Shown: positions 1 to 9,196, counted from the first letter of the stretch. The stretch is 64,000 nt of DNA from Chryseobacterium vaccae (GCF_009602705.1 NZ_VSWH01000001.1:4203001-4267000); one strand, 5' to 3'. Program-made: numbers and translations. Notes: generated from the sequence alone by a model not told the origin.

Positions 1-2
1 TT

Positions 3-533
3 CCTTCTGATCAAAGAGTTTTGAAAGAAGGAGACCTGATTAATATTGATGTTTCGGCAGAATTGAACGGATATTGGGCAGATAACGGTGGATCTTTTGT
101 TGTGGGGAATGATATTCTCGGACATCAGAAACTGGTGGATGCTTCCAGAGAAATCTTACAGAAAACGATCAGTAATATAAAAGGAGGCGTAAAAATAGCA
201 GAAATAGGTGCCCTGATGGAAACCGAAGCCAAAAAAAGAGGCTTTAAAGTCATCAGAAATCTTGGCGGACATGGAGTAGGGAGAAGCCTGCATGAACAGC
301 CTGATGAATTAATGAATTATAAAAACCGTTTTGATACCAGAAGGTTTAAGAAAAATTCCGTTGTAGCCATTGAAACTTTCATTTCCACAACGTCTAATCT
401 TGCCGTAGAACTGAATGACGGCTGGACCATGGTGGGAAACAAAGGCGGATATATGGCACAGCATGAACATACCATCCTGATCACAGACGGGAAACCCGTA
501 ATCTTAACAGAAATGAATGGAATATTGAACTGA
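3..533 (+). CDS. map: Methionine aminopeptidase type I, C-terminal part (5' end outside window)
   Basis: This is the C-terminal two thirds of an M24 metallopeptidase that removes the initiator methionine from nascent proteins in the cytoplasm. The reading frame is open from the first bases of the window, so the gene starts upstream. The five metal ligands of the family are visible in order: Asp in NIDVSAELNG, Asp in YWADNGGSF, His in GGHGVGRSLHE, Glu in VAIETF and Glu in AQHEHT. The protein ends shortly after the last ligand, as is usual for this family. A strong intrinsic terminator follows. Identification is firm; a second, non-ribosomal-operon copy of map in the genome is possible and cannot be excluded. 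Confidence 0.9.
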   Translation, partial: PSDQRVLKEGDLINIDVSAELNGYWADNGGSFVVGNDILGHQKLVDASREILQKTISNIKGGVKIAEIGALMETEAKKRGFKVIRNLGGHGVGRSLHEQPDELMNYKNRFDTRRFKKNSVVAIETFISTTSNLAVELNDGWTMVGNKGGYMAQHEHTILITDGKPVILTEMNGILN

Positions 534-560
534 TTTCATTCCTGTCAATAAAAAAGCAGA

Positions 561-587
561 CACTTACAGAAATGTGAGTGTTTTTTT
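561..587 (+). terminator. Intrinsic terminator after map
   Basis: An 8-bp stem CACTTACA/TGTGAGTG with a GAAA loop is followed directly by seven T residues. It closes the methionine aminopeptidase transcript. Confidence 0.85.
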
Positions 588-675
588 GCTCATCAGTTTC
601 TGATACAGAAGAATTTTTCCTGAAACAGTCCAGATTTATTTAAAATGTGTATATTAATTCATTATTTGAAGAATT

Positions 676-1422
676 ATGTATTATAGCGGTGCAAATTGTG
701 ATATCTATATAGGCCGTGGAGCCGGAAAAAAACTCCTTGAAGATATTTCCTATGCCAGAAAAAATGTGAAAATCGTATCCCCTTATTTATCGGCGCACCT
801 GGTAAGACAGCTTATTGCTTTAAGATCAAGAGGGATTCAGGTGAACCTGATCACTACGGATAATATTGAAGATTTTTACGGTGAATACGAAAAAAATATT
901 CATAAAATGATTATCCAGCAACGGGTCGTTGATGAACATGCACAGGCTGTCCGCAACAGCTGGATAAGTCTGGAGAAAATGCTACTTTACATCATGCTGG
1001 GATCAGCAGCCTTACTGATTGTTTTGCTGTATTCTATGAAAGATCTGAAAATACTGTACGGTCTCTTTCCTTTACTGATCTTATTTTTCATCAGAAATTA
1101 CTACCTCACCAAAATAAAAACGAAAAAAATATACAATTACCATTACCGGCAGCTGTTTCCTTTTAAAGTCTTTGTTTCCGATTCAGGAAGCAGTTTTATC
1201 CACAGCAAAATTTATATCATCGATGATGAGATTGCCTACATGGGATCCCTGAATTTTACAGGAAGCGGGCTCAAAGGAAACTATGAAACACGGATCAGAA
1301 CAACAGATCCTAATGCGGTCGGCCGGATTGTTACAGAATTTAATGAGCTTTTTCATTCAGATCTCAGGCAGAGAGATATTCAGGCTTGGGGGAAACATCT
1401 GTATCCTGAACCTGCTAATTAA
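676..1422 (+). CDS. Phospholipase D-like nuclease/transferase domain membrane protein
   Basis: A 248-residue protein with one HxK(x)4D-type motif (H176, K178, D183/D184, then GSLNFTGSG with N193), the active-site signature of the PLD superfamily (phospholipases, nucleases). The N-terminal part (about 20-62) shows the beta-strand pattern VKIVSPYL...VNLITT that precedes the motif in PLD domains. Two adjacent membrane segments (about 102-120 and 124-143) are inserted between the halves, forming a hairpin. With only one HxK motif it would need to dimerise to be active, as in Nuc-like enzymes. Next gene follows after 32 nt, probably co-transcribed. Substrate is unknown. Confidence 0.75.
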   Translation: MYYSGANCDIYIGRGAGKKLLEDISYARKNVKIVSPYLSAHLVRQLIALRSRGIQVNLITTDNIEDFYGEYEKNIHKMIIQQRVVDEHAQAVRNSWISLEKMLLYIMLGSAALLIVLLYSMKDLKILYGLFPLLILFFIRNYYLTKIKTKKIYNYHYRQLFPFKVFVSDSGSSFIHSKIYIIDDEIAYMGSLNFTGSGLKGNYETRIRTTDPNAVGRIVTEFNELFHSDLRQRDIQAWGKHLYPEPAN

Positions 1423-1454
1423 ACTTTCTCAGAAATTTTCAGTATATTAATCAG

Positions 1455-2159
1455 ATGCAAGATGAGATGAGAAAAGGATTTCCCGTATTGGTATCCAGAC
1501 CTAACTGGACAATGACCTGGCTGATAAGGATTTTTGCCGGAGCGTTCCTGCTCTCTTTATTGATAATACTGTCCATATTTCCTTTGCTTTTTGCTGAATG
1601 GTCCATCGTTTTTATCGCAGGAGCCATTATATATTATTTTATATGGGGCACCGGGCTCTTTTTTTTATCCCGGCATATAAAAAGAAACGCAGAAAACAGG
1701 ATCAAAAGAATTGTGGTGGATGACCAGGGAATTCATTATGAAAAAGCAGACGGAACCACAGATGAGGTGCTTTACAGCCGGATCAGAAACCTTAACCTTC
1801 CGGATACCTATGATGTACAGCTGACCAGCCAGAATAAGACCTATCTTATTGCAGTATTTACAGACACCGGATACGAAAAAATTAATTTTAACAATCTCGA
1901 TCCGGCTTTGTCTTATTCACTCAAAAACAGCAGAGCCCTGAGAGCAGGTTTTATACAAAGAATCAGACATTTCAGACCGGATCTGAAAGTTGATCCGCGG
2001 ATATATGGAGAATTCTGCATCCATCCGGAAACCTTTCAGTTTGATCCGAAAGCATTCTGGAAATTAGTGATGTTCTCTGTCGCTATTATATTTGGAATAC
2101 TGGCATTCGCTGGGATTTTTTTACTAGTAGTATTGTATTTTTCCGGACAGCTGAAATGA
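1455..2159 (+). CDS. Hypothetical membrane protein
   Basis: A 234-residue protein of no family that I recognise. It has two N-terminal transmembrane segments (about 20-45 and 50-72), a soluble middle part of about 120 residues with beta-rich PH-like character (RIVVDDQGIHYEKADGT), and a third membrane segment at the C-terminus (about 202-230). The middle part resembles small membrane-anchored PH-like domains only in layout, which is a weak hint. It lies directly behind the PLD-like membrane protein and may work with it. Confidence 0.7.
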   Translation: MQDEMRKGFPVLVSRPNWTMTWLIRIFAGAFLLSLLIILSIFPLLFAEWSIVFIAGAIIYYFIWGTGLFFLSRHIKRNAENRIKRIVVDDQGIHYEKADGTTDEVLYSRIRNLNLPDTYDVQLTSQNKTYLIAVFTDTGYEKINFNNLDPALSYSLKNSRALRAGFIQRIRHFRPDLKVDPRIYGEFCIHPETFQFDPKAFWKLVMFSVAIIFGILAFAGIFLLVVLYFSGQLK

Positions 2160-2229
2160 TATAAACCGTAAAATGTATCCGTTTTTCCTTAATTTGTATC
2201 CTTCCGGATAAACTTCTTAATTTTGCTGA

Positions 2230-2735
2230 ATATTGGAGAGCTTATTAAGAGACGGTTTTGCCGGCGGAAGTCCTATGGAAGTTCTTAATAATGTTACCGC
2301 TCGGCGTTCCGCAGAAGTCAGAGGTGGAGATCTGCTGACTATCAATATGCTTCCTGATTCAGTAGAAGCCGGAAAACAGGCCGGAATTGAAGATATAGAT
2401 GTCCTTGAAGCCACAGACTATTATAAAACCCCAAGAGGGAAGGCTCCGGGTGGAGCAACCAGTGCAGTATATTTCTGTATGGGCGCAGGAATGGGCTGGG
2501 ATGCATTCTATTTAAGCGAAATATTATTAAAACAACCGATTTTGGTGGTAATAGGAGATAAACCCTGAGGTTTCGGTGCCTACAGAGACGGATACGAGAT
2601 CATAAGAAGAGCCGCATCCGGGAAAAAGAATTACTGGTTATAAAAGAATATTCCCATTACGATCTGTATGACCAGCCTGAGCCCGTAAGACAGGCAATGG
2701 AAAAAGCAATTCCTTTTTTCAGAGAAAATCTTTAA
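2230..2735 (+). pseudogene. Decayed alpha/beta hydrolase (3' remnant)
   Basis: The translated sequence matches the C-terminal half of alpha/beta hydrolases of the COG1073/dienelactone hydrolase type: SLLRDGFAGG, DYYKTPRGKAPG, a strand ILVVIGDKP, a GAYRDGYEI stretch and a catalytic-His region EYSHYDLYDQPEPVRQAMEKAI. Three lesions are visible: the N-terminal half with the nucleophile Ser is absent (stop TGA at 2227), an in-frame TGA at 2566 sits inside the conserved DKP-GxFGAYRDG motif, and the frame shifts near 2620 in a run of A residues. The gene therefore cannot give an active enzyme. No mobile element is seen next to it. Confidence 0.75.
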
Positions 2736-2740
2736 ACTGA

Positions 2741-2770
2741 AAATGCGGCTGTGTAAAAGGCCGCATTTTT
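2741..2770 (+). terminator. Intrinsic terminator behind the hydrolase remnant
   Basis: AATGCGGC and GCCGCATT form an 8-bp stem ending in a T run. It lies 6 nt after the old stop codon and shows the remnant was once the end of a transcript. The stretch up to 2986 shows nothing else beyond A+T-rich DNA. Confidence 0.8.
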
Positions 2771-2986
2771 ATCACCCTGTTTTTATTTAATTTGATTTTC
2801 TGGTGGCTTTCAATACCTATAACTCAAAGTAATTTCCAGCCTACTTCTTCCATCTACTCCTTAATCCGAGCTCAGATTAATACAAAAAATATTTCCATAC
2901 TTTCCTGTCAATTCTTATATTTATTTAGAAAAAATCCGGTTTTATAAAATTAAAAGACGACTGGGTTCAAAATAAATTAAAAAACA

Positions 2987-4567
2987 ATGGTGGAGAATTT
3001 TATTTATTACCTGGGGCTGGTCTTAGTCATTATTGGTTCAGTTATGCTGGCCAACCGGCTGAAAGTGGCTTATCCTATCATTTTAGTGATTGCCGGACTT
3101 CTGATCAGTTTCATTCCCGGCTTACCTGTTCTGAGAATTGATCCCGAGCTTATTTTTATTATTTTCCTGCCACCTTTGCTGTATGAAGCTGCCTTTGCCG
3201 TTTCATGGAAAGAAATATGGAAGCTGAGGCGCATCATTACCAGTTTTGCTTTCATTGTCGTATTTCTTACTGCCATATCAGTGGCTTTTGTAGCCAACTC
3301 CTACATTCCCGGATTTTCACTGGCGTTAGGATTTGTGCTGGGAGGAATTGTTTCTCCACCCGATGCCGTGAGTGCCGGAGCTATTCTGAAATTTGTAAAA
3401 GTACCCAAAAATGTATCCACGGTTCTGGAAGGAGAAAGCCTGTTCAATGACGCTTCCTCACTGATTATTTTTCGGTTTGCAATGGTAGCGGTTGCTACAG
3501 GACAATTTGTGTGGCAGGAGGCCGCTTTAAGCTTTGGATGGATGATATTCGGAGGACTAGGAATAGGATTAGTACTAGCGTTTTTATTTTTAAAAATTGA
3601 AAAAATATTTCCTACCGATGTTAATATGGATGCTATTTTAAGTCTGGTGGCTCCCTATGTCATGTATATTGCTGCAGAGGAAGTTCATGCTTCCGGTGTA
3701 TTGGCGGTGGTAAGCGGAGGACTATACCTTTCTGTCCGCAGGCATGAAATATTCCGTACTTCAGAATCAAGGCTGAAAGGATCAAATGTCTGGGAAAGTT
3801 TTGTATTTCTGATCAACGGAATTGTATTTCTGCTGATCGGTTTGGATTTACCGGAAATTATGGTAGGCTTAAACAAAGAAGGAATCAGTCTGTCTGGAGC
3901 GGTCGGCTATGGAGTACTGGTTACGGCGGTTCTGATTATAGTTCGTTTCCTGGCTTCTTTCGGAGCCGTATTTGTTACCCTGATTATGAGAAACTTTATC
4001 AACGTGGCAGATAGAGACCCCGGAATGAAAGCTCCCGTACTCATGGGATGGACCGGAATGCGCGGGGTAGTTTCTTTAGCCGCAGCATTATCAATTCCGG
4101 TAATGATGGAAAACGGGCAGCCTTTTCCGCATCGTGATCTCATCCTCTTCATTACCTTTGTAGTGATCTTAATAACATTAATTGTTCAGGGGCTGACACT
4201 GCCTGCATTGATAAAAAAACTCAAACTGTCTGAATCAGAAAGCAGTTACATGTCTGAAGAAGAATCGGAACACTTTTTAAGAAAAGGAATGCGTCGTGTA
4301 GCCTTAAAGTACCTCAATGAAAACTATAAAGAAAGACGCAGTGAAAACGAATATTTCAATAGATTGATGGACCGTTGGGAACAGGAAGATAAAGAAGATT
4401 CTACCCACAAACTTTCCGATGAAGCCAAAGAAATTTATTTTGAAACCCTGGAACAGCAGAGAACCTGGCTCCGGGAAGAAAACAGAAGGAATTCCCATAT
4501 CGACGAAGAATACATAAGACATTATCTCACAAGACTTGATCTGGAAGAAGAAAGGCTCAGAATGTAA
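2987..4567 (+). CDS. Monovalent cation/H+ antiporter, CPA1 family
   Basis: A 526-residue inner-membrane antiporter exchanging Na+ (or K+) for H+. About twelve hydrophobic segments fill residues 5-410, followed by a charged cytoplasmic tail of about 115 residues rich in Glu, Lys and Arg. Family motifs are present: GGIVSPPDAVSAGAIL (Asp126) and EGESLFNDASS with the Asn154-Asp155 pair that forms the ion-binding site of electroneutral CPA1 members. GWTGMRGVVSLAAAL matches the conserved late helix. The ATG is preceded by a purine-poor, flavobacterial-style leader. The next gene starts 13 nt downstream, which suggests co-transcription. Confidence 0.9.
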   Translation: MVENFIYYLGLVLVIIGSVMLANRLKVAYPIILVIAGLLISFIPGLPVLRIDPELIFIIFLPPLLYEAAFAVSWKEIWKLRRIITSFAFIVVFLTAISVAFVANSYIPGFSLALGFVLGGIVSPPDAVSAGAILKFVKVPKNVSTVLEGESLFNDASSLIIFRFAMVAVATGQFVWQEAALSFGWMIFGGLGIGLVLAFLFLKIEKIFPTDVNMDAILSLVAPYVMYIAAEEVHASGVLAVVSGGLYLSVRRHEIFRTSESRLKGSNVWESFVFLINGIVFLLIGLDLPEIMVGLNKEGISLSGAVGYGVLVTAVLIIVRFLASFGAVFVTLIMRNFINVADRDPGMKAPVLMGWTGMRGVVSLAAALSIPVMMENGQPFPHRDLILFITFVVILITLIVQGLTLPALIKKLKLSESESSYMSEEESEHFLRKGMRRVALKYLNENYKERRSENEYFNRLMDRWEQEDKEDSTHKLSDEAKEIYFETLEQQRTWLREENRRNSHIDEEYIRHYLTRLDLEEERLRM

Positions 4568-4580
4568 AAAAAATACAGCA

Positions 4581-5627
4581 ATGAATTTAGTAAAACAACT
4601 CGGGCAGTTCCCCGATGAAAAAAGAAAAGAATACTTCAGTACCCTTCCCAACTATCTCAACGGAAGGTTTCAGAATATACTTCCTACACCCGCTTTACTG
4701 GAAGGCGAAAGCATGACCAAAGCCCTCCTGAACAGCCTGTGCAAAGTAGAGCATACCACTCCGGGATTTCCGCTTCCGTTTATCACAACAGACCTTAAAA
4801 ATCTCAAGCCGGAAGAAAATGTGCTCGTGTGGTTCGGCCACAGTTCCTATTTTATCCAGATTGATGGTAAAAAGTTTCTGGTAGATCCGGTGTTCAGTGG
4901 GAATGCATCACCAATGCCGGGGTCTATAAAAGCATTTCCGGGAGCAGATTATTACAAGCCGGAACATATGCCGGATATAGACTTTCTGCTCATCTCTCAC
5001 GATCACTGGGATCATCTGGATTATAAAACCGTTCAGGCGCTGAAAGACAAAACAGGAAAAATAATATGCGGATTAGGAACCGGACAACACTTTGAATACT
5101 GGGGATGGCCTTCTGAGAAGATCATTGAGAAAAACTGGTGGGAAATTGCAGACCTTGCAGAAGGTTTTACCCTTACGGTTACTCCGGCAAGACACTTTTC
5201 AGGAAGATTGCTCAACCGGAATATTTCCCTGTGGATCTCATTTGTTTTAAAAACACCGTCTAAAACTCTCTTTCTCGGTGGTGACAGCGGTTACGGAAAC
5301 CATTTCTCCGAAATCGGAGAAAAATACGGGCCCTTCGATCTGGCTATTATGGAATGCGGACAATACAACGAAAAATGGCCATATATTCACAGTATGCCTG
5401 AACAGATCATTCAGGAAGTAAAAGAACTGAAGGCAGACAACTTTATTCCTGTTCATAATTCAAAATTTAAGCTGGCCCAGCATCCATGGTATGAACCCCT
5501 GGAGATGGTTTCAAAATATGCTGAAGAAAATAACCAGCCGATAACCCTTCCCATGATCGGTGAAAAAACAGATCTGGATCAGCTGGGAAAAGTTAATTGG
5601 GAAAAATGGTGGGAAAATTGTTGGTAG
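4581..5627 (+). CDS. MBL-fold metal-dependent hydrolase (NAPE-PLD/UlaG-like)
   Basis: A 348-residue metallo-beta-lactamase-fold enzyme. The zinc site is seen as HDHWDH (H140, H142, D144, H145), followed by ARHFSGR, GGDSGYG (bridging Asp) and a C-terminal VHNSKF His. The layout, with an N-terminal extension of about 80 residues and the strand VLVWFGHSSYFIQIDGKKFLVDPVF, is that of the N-acyl-phosphatidylethanolamine phospholipase D-like branch. The start at ATG 4581 is preferred over an in-frame upstream codon that lies inside the antiporter gene. Substrate is not predictable; phospholipid or sugar phosphate esters are both possible. Confidence 0.85.
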   Translation: MNLVKQLGQFPDEKRKEYFSTLPNYLNGRFQNILPTPALLEGESMTKALLNSLCKVEHTTPGFPLPFITTDLKNLKPEENVLVWFGHSSYFIQIDGKKFLVDPVFSGNASPMPGSIKAFPGADYYKPEHMPDIDFLLISHDHWDHLDYKTVQALKDKTGKIICGLGTGQHFEYWGWPSEKIIEKNWWEIADLAEGFTLTVTPARHFSGRLLNRNISLWISFVLKTPSKTLFLGGDSGYGNHFSEIGEKYGPFDLAIMECGQYNEKWPYIHSMPEQIIQEVKELKADNFIPVHNSKFKLAQHPWYEPLEMVSKYAEENNQPITLPMIGEKTDLDQLGKVNWEKWWENCW

Positions 5628-5645
5628 CCCCCGGATAAAAAAATA

Positions 5646-5669
5646 AAGCCTGCTCCTCTGAGCAGGCTT
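5646..5669 (-). terminator. Bidirectional terminator between convergent genes
   Basis: A perfect stem AAGCCTGCT/AGCAGGCTT lies between the MBL gene and the convergent lipoprotein gene. Read on the minus strand it is followed by a T-rich tail (T6 with one A), so it best serves the minus-strand gene. Confidence 0.8.
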
Positions 5670-5708
5670 CACCATTCATCATCAACTAACTTAAAAAATA
5701 TCTATGTT

Positions 5709-6563
5709 TTAATGGGGTTCGTTGTGGTTCACCTTGGTGTGGATGATATCATAGTATACAGAAGGATTCGCTGCATCAGGAGTAATTCTGTAGGTAAATT
5801 CACTGCTGTTCAGCGTAAGAATATCAACAACACGGGTGAAAAGCACATTCCCGTTATTATCCAAAGCCGTGATGGTTCTTTTCTTTCCGTCCGGAGAAAT
5901 AGACCATGTACCTTTTGATCTCGGAGCATCATTTAATCCGTAAATAGCATATGTTCCGTTAGCTTTGAAATAAGAATACCCTACAAATCCGGCTACACTT
6001 GCATCAGTTAAAGCTACCGGCTGTCCGCTGCTGTTCTTTGCTCCCGTAGTTTCCCATGGAGTAGAAGCAAGCGTAAGCTGCCCGTTAGCAGGCTCAGCAT
6101 GCGAAGTTCTTGTGTGGATAATATCATAATAGATAGACTGATCCGCTGCATTAGGACGGATTCTGTACGTAAATTCATTTCGGTTAAGAACAAGAATCTC
6201 TACATCACGAGTGAAAATCGTGGTTCCATCCGGATTTAATGCTGTAATGGTTCTCTTGGTTCCCAAAGCGTCTACAGACCATGTTCCTCTTGATCTGATA
6301 GCGTCATTAAGCCCATAAATAACAAAATTTCCGTCACTTTTGAAGTAAGCGAAACCTACATAGCCGTTTACGCTGGCATTGTTAAGGTCTACGGATTGTC
6401 CGTTTCTGTCTTTAGCCCCAGTAGTTTCCCATGGAGTAGAAGCAAGAGTCTGTGAGGGAGTTATCTGCTCAGTGATAATCTCATCATTATCAGAGCACGA
6501 TACAAAAGCAGCAGAAAAAAACACGGCTGCAAACAGGTAACATAATTTTTTCAATGTATTCAT
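5709..6563 (-). CDS. Lipoprotein with two tandem DUF4822 domains
   Basis: A 284-residue secreted lipoprotein. The signal peptide ends in a lipobox AFVSC with the lipidated Cys23. Two repeats of about 120 residues follow, each starting LASTPWETTGAK and containing GLNDAxRSxGTW, KRTITAL and EFTYRI; this is the DUF4822 pattern. The repeats are so alike that a recent internal duplication is likely. The start at 6563 was chosen because it is the one that opens the signal peptide; the frame extends 60 nt further upstream. Function is unknown; it is expected to be anchored in the periplasm or on the cell surface. Confidence 0.8.
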   Translation of the reverse strand: MNTLKKLCYLFAAVFFSAAFVSCSDNDEIITEQITPSQTLASTPWETTGAKDRNGQSVDLNNASVNGYVGFAYFKSDGNFVIYGLNDAIRSRGTWSVDALGTKRTITALNPDGTTIFTRDVEILVLNRNEFTYRIRPNAADQSIYYDIIHTRTSHAEPANGQLTLASTPWETTGAKNSSGQPVALTDASVAGFVGYSYFKANGTYAIYGLNDAPRSKGTWSISPDGKKRTITALDNNGNVLFTRVVDILTLNSSEFTYRITPDAANPSVYYDIIHTKVNHNEPH

Positions 6564-6702
6564 AATTGGATTTTTAAATCTTTGCAAACTTATCCCTTTA
6601 TGATCATCAAAATGTTGTATCAAATATCTCTTTTTTTGTAAAAAATATCACTCACGATTATTGGAGTTATTGATTTCTCAATAAAGCTGAGAAATCAAAA
6701 GA

Positions 6703-7560
6703 TTACCCCCCGCTTACAAGCAGATTTCTGGCCGCCTTCATACTGCATTTCTGATATTGGGAATAGGCCGAAGCTGCTCGGGTCCTGATCTGTTCCCCGG
6801 ATTCACCTTTTACATAACCTGTCAGGGCATCATGCAGAATATAAGCTTCAGGAGCCATCAGATGGGTAGTCCATACCAAAGGATTGGCACGCGTATCTTT
6901 TAGCTGAGGTGAAAAAAACTTCTTGCTGTAACAGGCTAAAATAATACAGTCCCTGACTTTTCCATCTGTGTTTTTAAAAGATTCCGATAACTGGAAATCC
7001 ATCAGCCCGTCATGCCCGACATAAGAAACCATCTTTGCATTTCCATAGATTCCGATCCGTTTTCCGTTAATATTGACAACCTCCTTTAATTGGCCGGAAT
7101 TGCTGTAGAAAAAATCTCTTGTGCAGTTTTCTATATATTGGCCATCATAGGCATCTGCCACCAGATAATAGTTTTTATCTGATGTATTCTGAAATACAAG
7201 CCTTTCCATTCGTACAGAATCCTTTTTCTCCAACTTTAAAAACTTCCATTCTTTACTTTTCTTAAAATAAGTACGGATTCCGTAAGCGGCACCCCAATAA
7301 AGATTCTGATCAGGATCCTGCCCGTTTCCTATCTTTTCAGGAACAGGTACTATTCCCTGGTACTTATTATCACATAAAGCCACAAGAACATGAATGGTTT
7401 TCGTATGCTCATCAAAGTCCTTTACATTTTTCAAAGTCTTTTTTTCAGAAGCTTCCTTTGCACCGGAGCCGTTTCCTTTCACCTTATATTCACAGCTCAA
7501 AAGAAACAGGGTAGAAGAAAAAAATAAGAGAAAAAACGAAATTGAAGAAATCTTTTTCAT
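6703..7560 (-). CDS. Hypothetical lipoprotein
   Basis: A 285-residue protein with a lipoprotein signal peptide (MKKISS..., lipobox LLSC, Cys23). The mature part begins with a low-complexity charged stretch and then a globular domain with the motifs HVLVALCDNKYQGIVPVPEKIGNG and YWGAAYGIRTYF, which I associate with uncharacterised Bacteroidota lipoproteins. Near the C-terminus lies VWTTHLMAPEAYILHDAL, which could form an active-site region but is not identified. No neighbour suggests a role. Confidence 0.7.
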   Translation of the reverse strand: MKKISSISFFLLFFSSTLFLLSCEYKVKGNGSGAKEASEKKTLKNVKDFDEHTKTIHVLVALCDNKYQGIVPVPEKIGNGQDPDQNLYWGAAYGIRTYFKKSKEWKFLKLEKKDSVRMERLVFQNTSDKNYYLVADAYDGQYIENCTRDFFYSNSGQLKEVVNINGKRIGIYGNAKMVSYVGHDGLMDFQLSESFKNTDGKVRDCIILACYSKKFFSPQLKDTRANPLVWTTHLMAPEAYILHDALTGYVKGESGEQIRTRAASAYSQYQKCSMKAARNLLVSGG

Positions 7561-7765
7561 AACAGAAGTGTATTTCCGATAAAAATACAAAATATCTGAA
7601 GGTAATCTTTGTATTCCTTCACTAAGTTTACGCCCTTGTCTACCTTAAAAACCTTAATGGTTTAAAATAGTACCAATGAAAACCAGAATTTCGCTTCGCA
7701 GACACTCCATCATTGCTTTCATCATTTTCAGAAAAGAAAAAAGCTTCTCATTGCTGTAAAAATTC

Positions 7766-7773
7766 TATTTTTG
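7766..7773 (+). promoter_or_regulatory. Flavobacterial -7 element, possibly leaderless transcript
   Basis: TATTTTTG fits the Bacteroidota -7 consensus TAnnTTTG and ends 3 nt before the ATG at 7777. Transcription would begin at or near the start codon, so the DUF434 gene may be read from a leaderless mRNA. Confidence 0.5.
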
Positions 7774-7776
7774 AAC

Positions 7777-8490
7777 ATGAACAACAGAAACCGTGGAAAA
7801 AATACAGGTGATGATACCCTCTTCGGATCAGAAAAACAGCTCGATAAGCTGAAAATGGCTGTTCAGGATATGCAGTACCTATTAAGTAGAGGCTATGCTG
7901 AAAAAGCATCTTCTGAACTGGCGGGAAACCGCTACAGGCTTAAAACCCGGCAGATCCAGGCATTCCGGGGCGCTTCTGCATCAGAAGAACAGATCCAAAA
8001 CAGGAAGCGTAAGCGGTTGCAGGCTGCAGAACTTAAAGGTAAAATCGTTTATCTGGATGGTTTCAATGTAGTGATTCTTTTGGAAAGCTTATTGTCAGGT
8101 GCTTATCTTTTTAAGGGCACAGACGGCTGTTTTCGTGATCTTTCAGGAGTTCATGGTACCTATAAGAGAGTCAATCAAACTCAGAGAGTTCTCGAACTTG
8201 TTGCCGAATTCTTCCGGAAAACAGAAGTGCAGAAACTGATCTGGATTTTCGATAAACCCGTTTCCAACAGCGGAAGAGTCAAGCAGATGATTCTTGATTT
8301 TGCAGTCGAAAATAACATGAACTGGGAAGCTGATCTGCAATTTAATCCGGATCATTTTCTGGCAGAAAATACAGAAATCTCCATTTCCTCAGATGCATGG
8401 ATTCTGGATCACTGTAAAACATGGTTCAACCTGATTGATTACCTGATTGAAGAAGAAAAGCTGGATGTAAACCTGGTAAAAATGTATTAA
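7777..8490 (+). CDS. DUF434/DUF5616 domain protein
   Basis: A 237-residue protein. Residues 20-80 (MQYLLSRGYAEKASSELAGNRYRL...RQIQAFRGA) match DUF434, and the remainder (YLDGFNVVILLESLLSGAYLFKGTDGCFRDLSGVHGTYKR...WIFDKPVSNSGRVK) matches DUF5616. The C-terminal part has acidic residues at strand ends and a YLDGFN opening reminiscent of NYN/PIN-like metal-dependent nucleases, which is an inference from pattern only. The next gene begins 1 nt after the stop, so the two are an operon. No experiment-based function is known to me. Confidence 0.75.
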   Translation: MNNRNRGKNTGDDTLFGSEKQLDKLKMAVQDMQYLLSRGYAEKASSELAGNRYRLKTRQIQAFRGASASEEQIQNRKRKRLQAAELKGKIVYLDGFNVVILLESLLSGAYLFKGTDGCFRDLSGVHGTYKRVNQTQRVLELVAEFFRKTEVQKLIWIFDKPVSNSGRVKQMILDFAVENNMNWEADLQFNPDHFLAENTEISISSDAWILDHCKTWFNLIDYLIEEEKLDVNLVKMY

Positions 8491-8491
8491 A

Positions 8492-9142
8492 ATGAAACTG
8501 CTTGATCCATACATTCCCTTATTCTCAGATCCTTGGAAACAAAAATACCAGGAAATCCTGGCTGAAGAGCATATCAATAACCTTGAAAATAACATCCAAA
8601 ATTTTCAGGAAAAAATATCAGACTGGGAACTGCCGTATTTTAATGAAGAAATAAAAATCAGCAGAAAAGACAGCTTTGATCTGTTCATGAATATATTCCA
8701 AAATAATAATCCAGATGAGGTTAAAGCAGTTCAGCTCGAAGAAATTTCATTTGAACACTGGCTGAATATTCTGGGCCAGCGCCTGACTTCCGCCAGTATC
8801 CGTAATGAAGATGCGGTTCCTCCACTTAGAGAAACATTGCTTGAAGCCTGCCGACAACCTTTTAACAGTGAAATAACGATTGCCCAGAGAGCATGGGAAA
8901 AACATGTCGGAAGAATGGATGATGAATTCTGGGGCAAGATCAAAGGAAATAACAGCCAAAAGCAGGAAAAAGTGATGGAGAAAATCACTCATATCCTTGA
9001 TAACAGAACCTGGTGGAACGTTTTCTTCCATTACAAACATGAACTGGTATTTGAAGTCAGGGAAAAAGGTGGACACGGTATCCGGTGGAGTCACGGAGGC
9101 AGGCAGCTGATCGGGTTTCTGGAAAAATTTATTAACGAATAA
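8492..9142 (+). CDS. Hypothetical protein
   Basis: A 216-residue protein with no signal peptide or membrane segment. It is mainly helical, acidic in the first half and aromatic-rich (WEADLQ-like Trp patterns, ending RWSHGGRQLIGFLEKFI). I do not recognise a family. It is tightly coupled to the DUF434 gene (1-nt gap) and ends 16 nt before the regulated promoter of the SDR/tRNA-like operon. Confidence 0.65.
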   Translation: MKLLDPYIPLFSDPWKQKYQEILAEEHINNLENNIQNFQEKISDWELPYFNEEIKISRKDSFDLFMNIFQNNNPDEVKAVQLEEISFEHWLNILGQRLTSASIRNEDAVPPLRETLLEACRQPFNSEITIAQRAWEKHVGRMDDEFWGKIKGNNSQKQEKVMEKITHILDNRTWWNVFFHYKHELVFEVREKGGHGIRWSHGGRQLIGFLEKFINE

Positions 9143-9158
9143 TCAATCTTTTTTCTGC

Positions 9159-9196
9159 TGCGTAAAAAGATTGCGCATTTAGAAAATAGTTTTGCA
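9159..9196 (+). promoter_or_regulatory. Shared promoter box P1 (regulon of Ro60 and tRNA-like RNAs)
   Basis: TGCGTAAAAAGATTGCGCA (9159-9177), exactly 13 nt, then TTTGCA (9191-9196). The same arrangement with identical spacing stands before the 35-kb RNA, the TROVE gene and the Y-RNA-like array. The TAGTTTTG part serves as -7 element; the 19-bp imperfect inverted repeat GCGYAA...WTGCGC is placed where an activator or alternative sigma factor would bind. Confidence 0.75.

Noticed and set aside
9159..9196. Sigma-54 (-24/-12) promoter reading of the shared box
   Set aside because: The distance between the two GC-containing elements is about twice the fixed sigma-54 spacing, and no GG at -24 is found.
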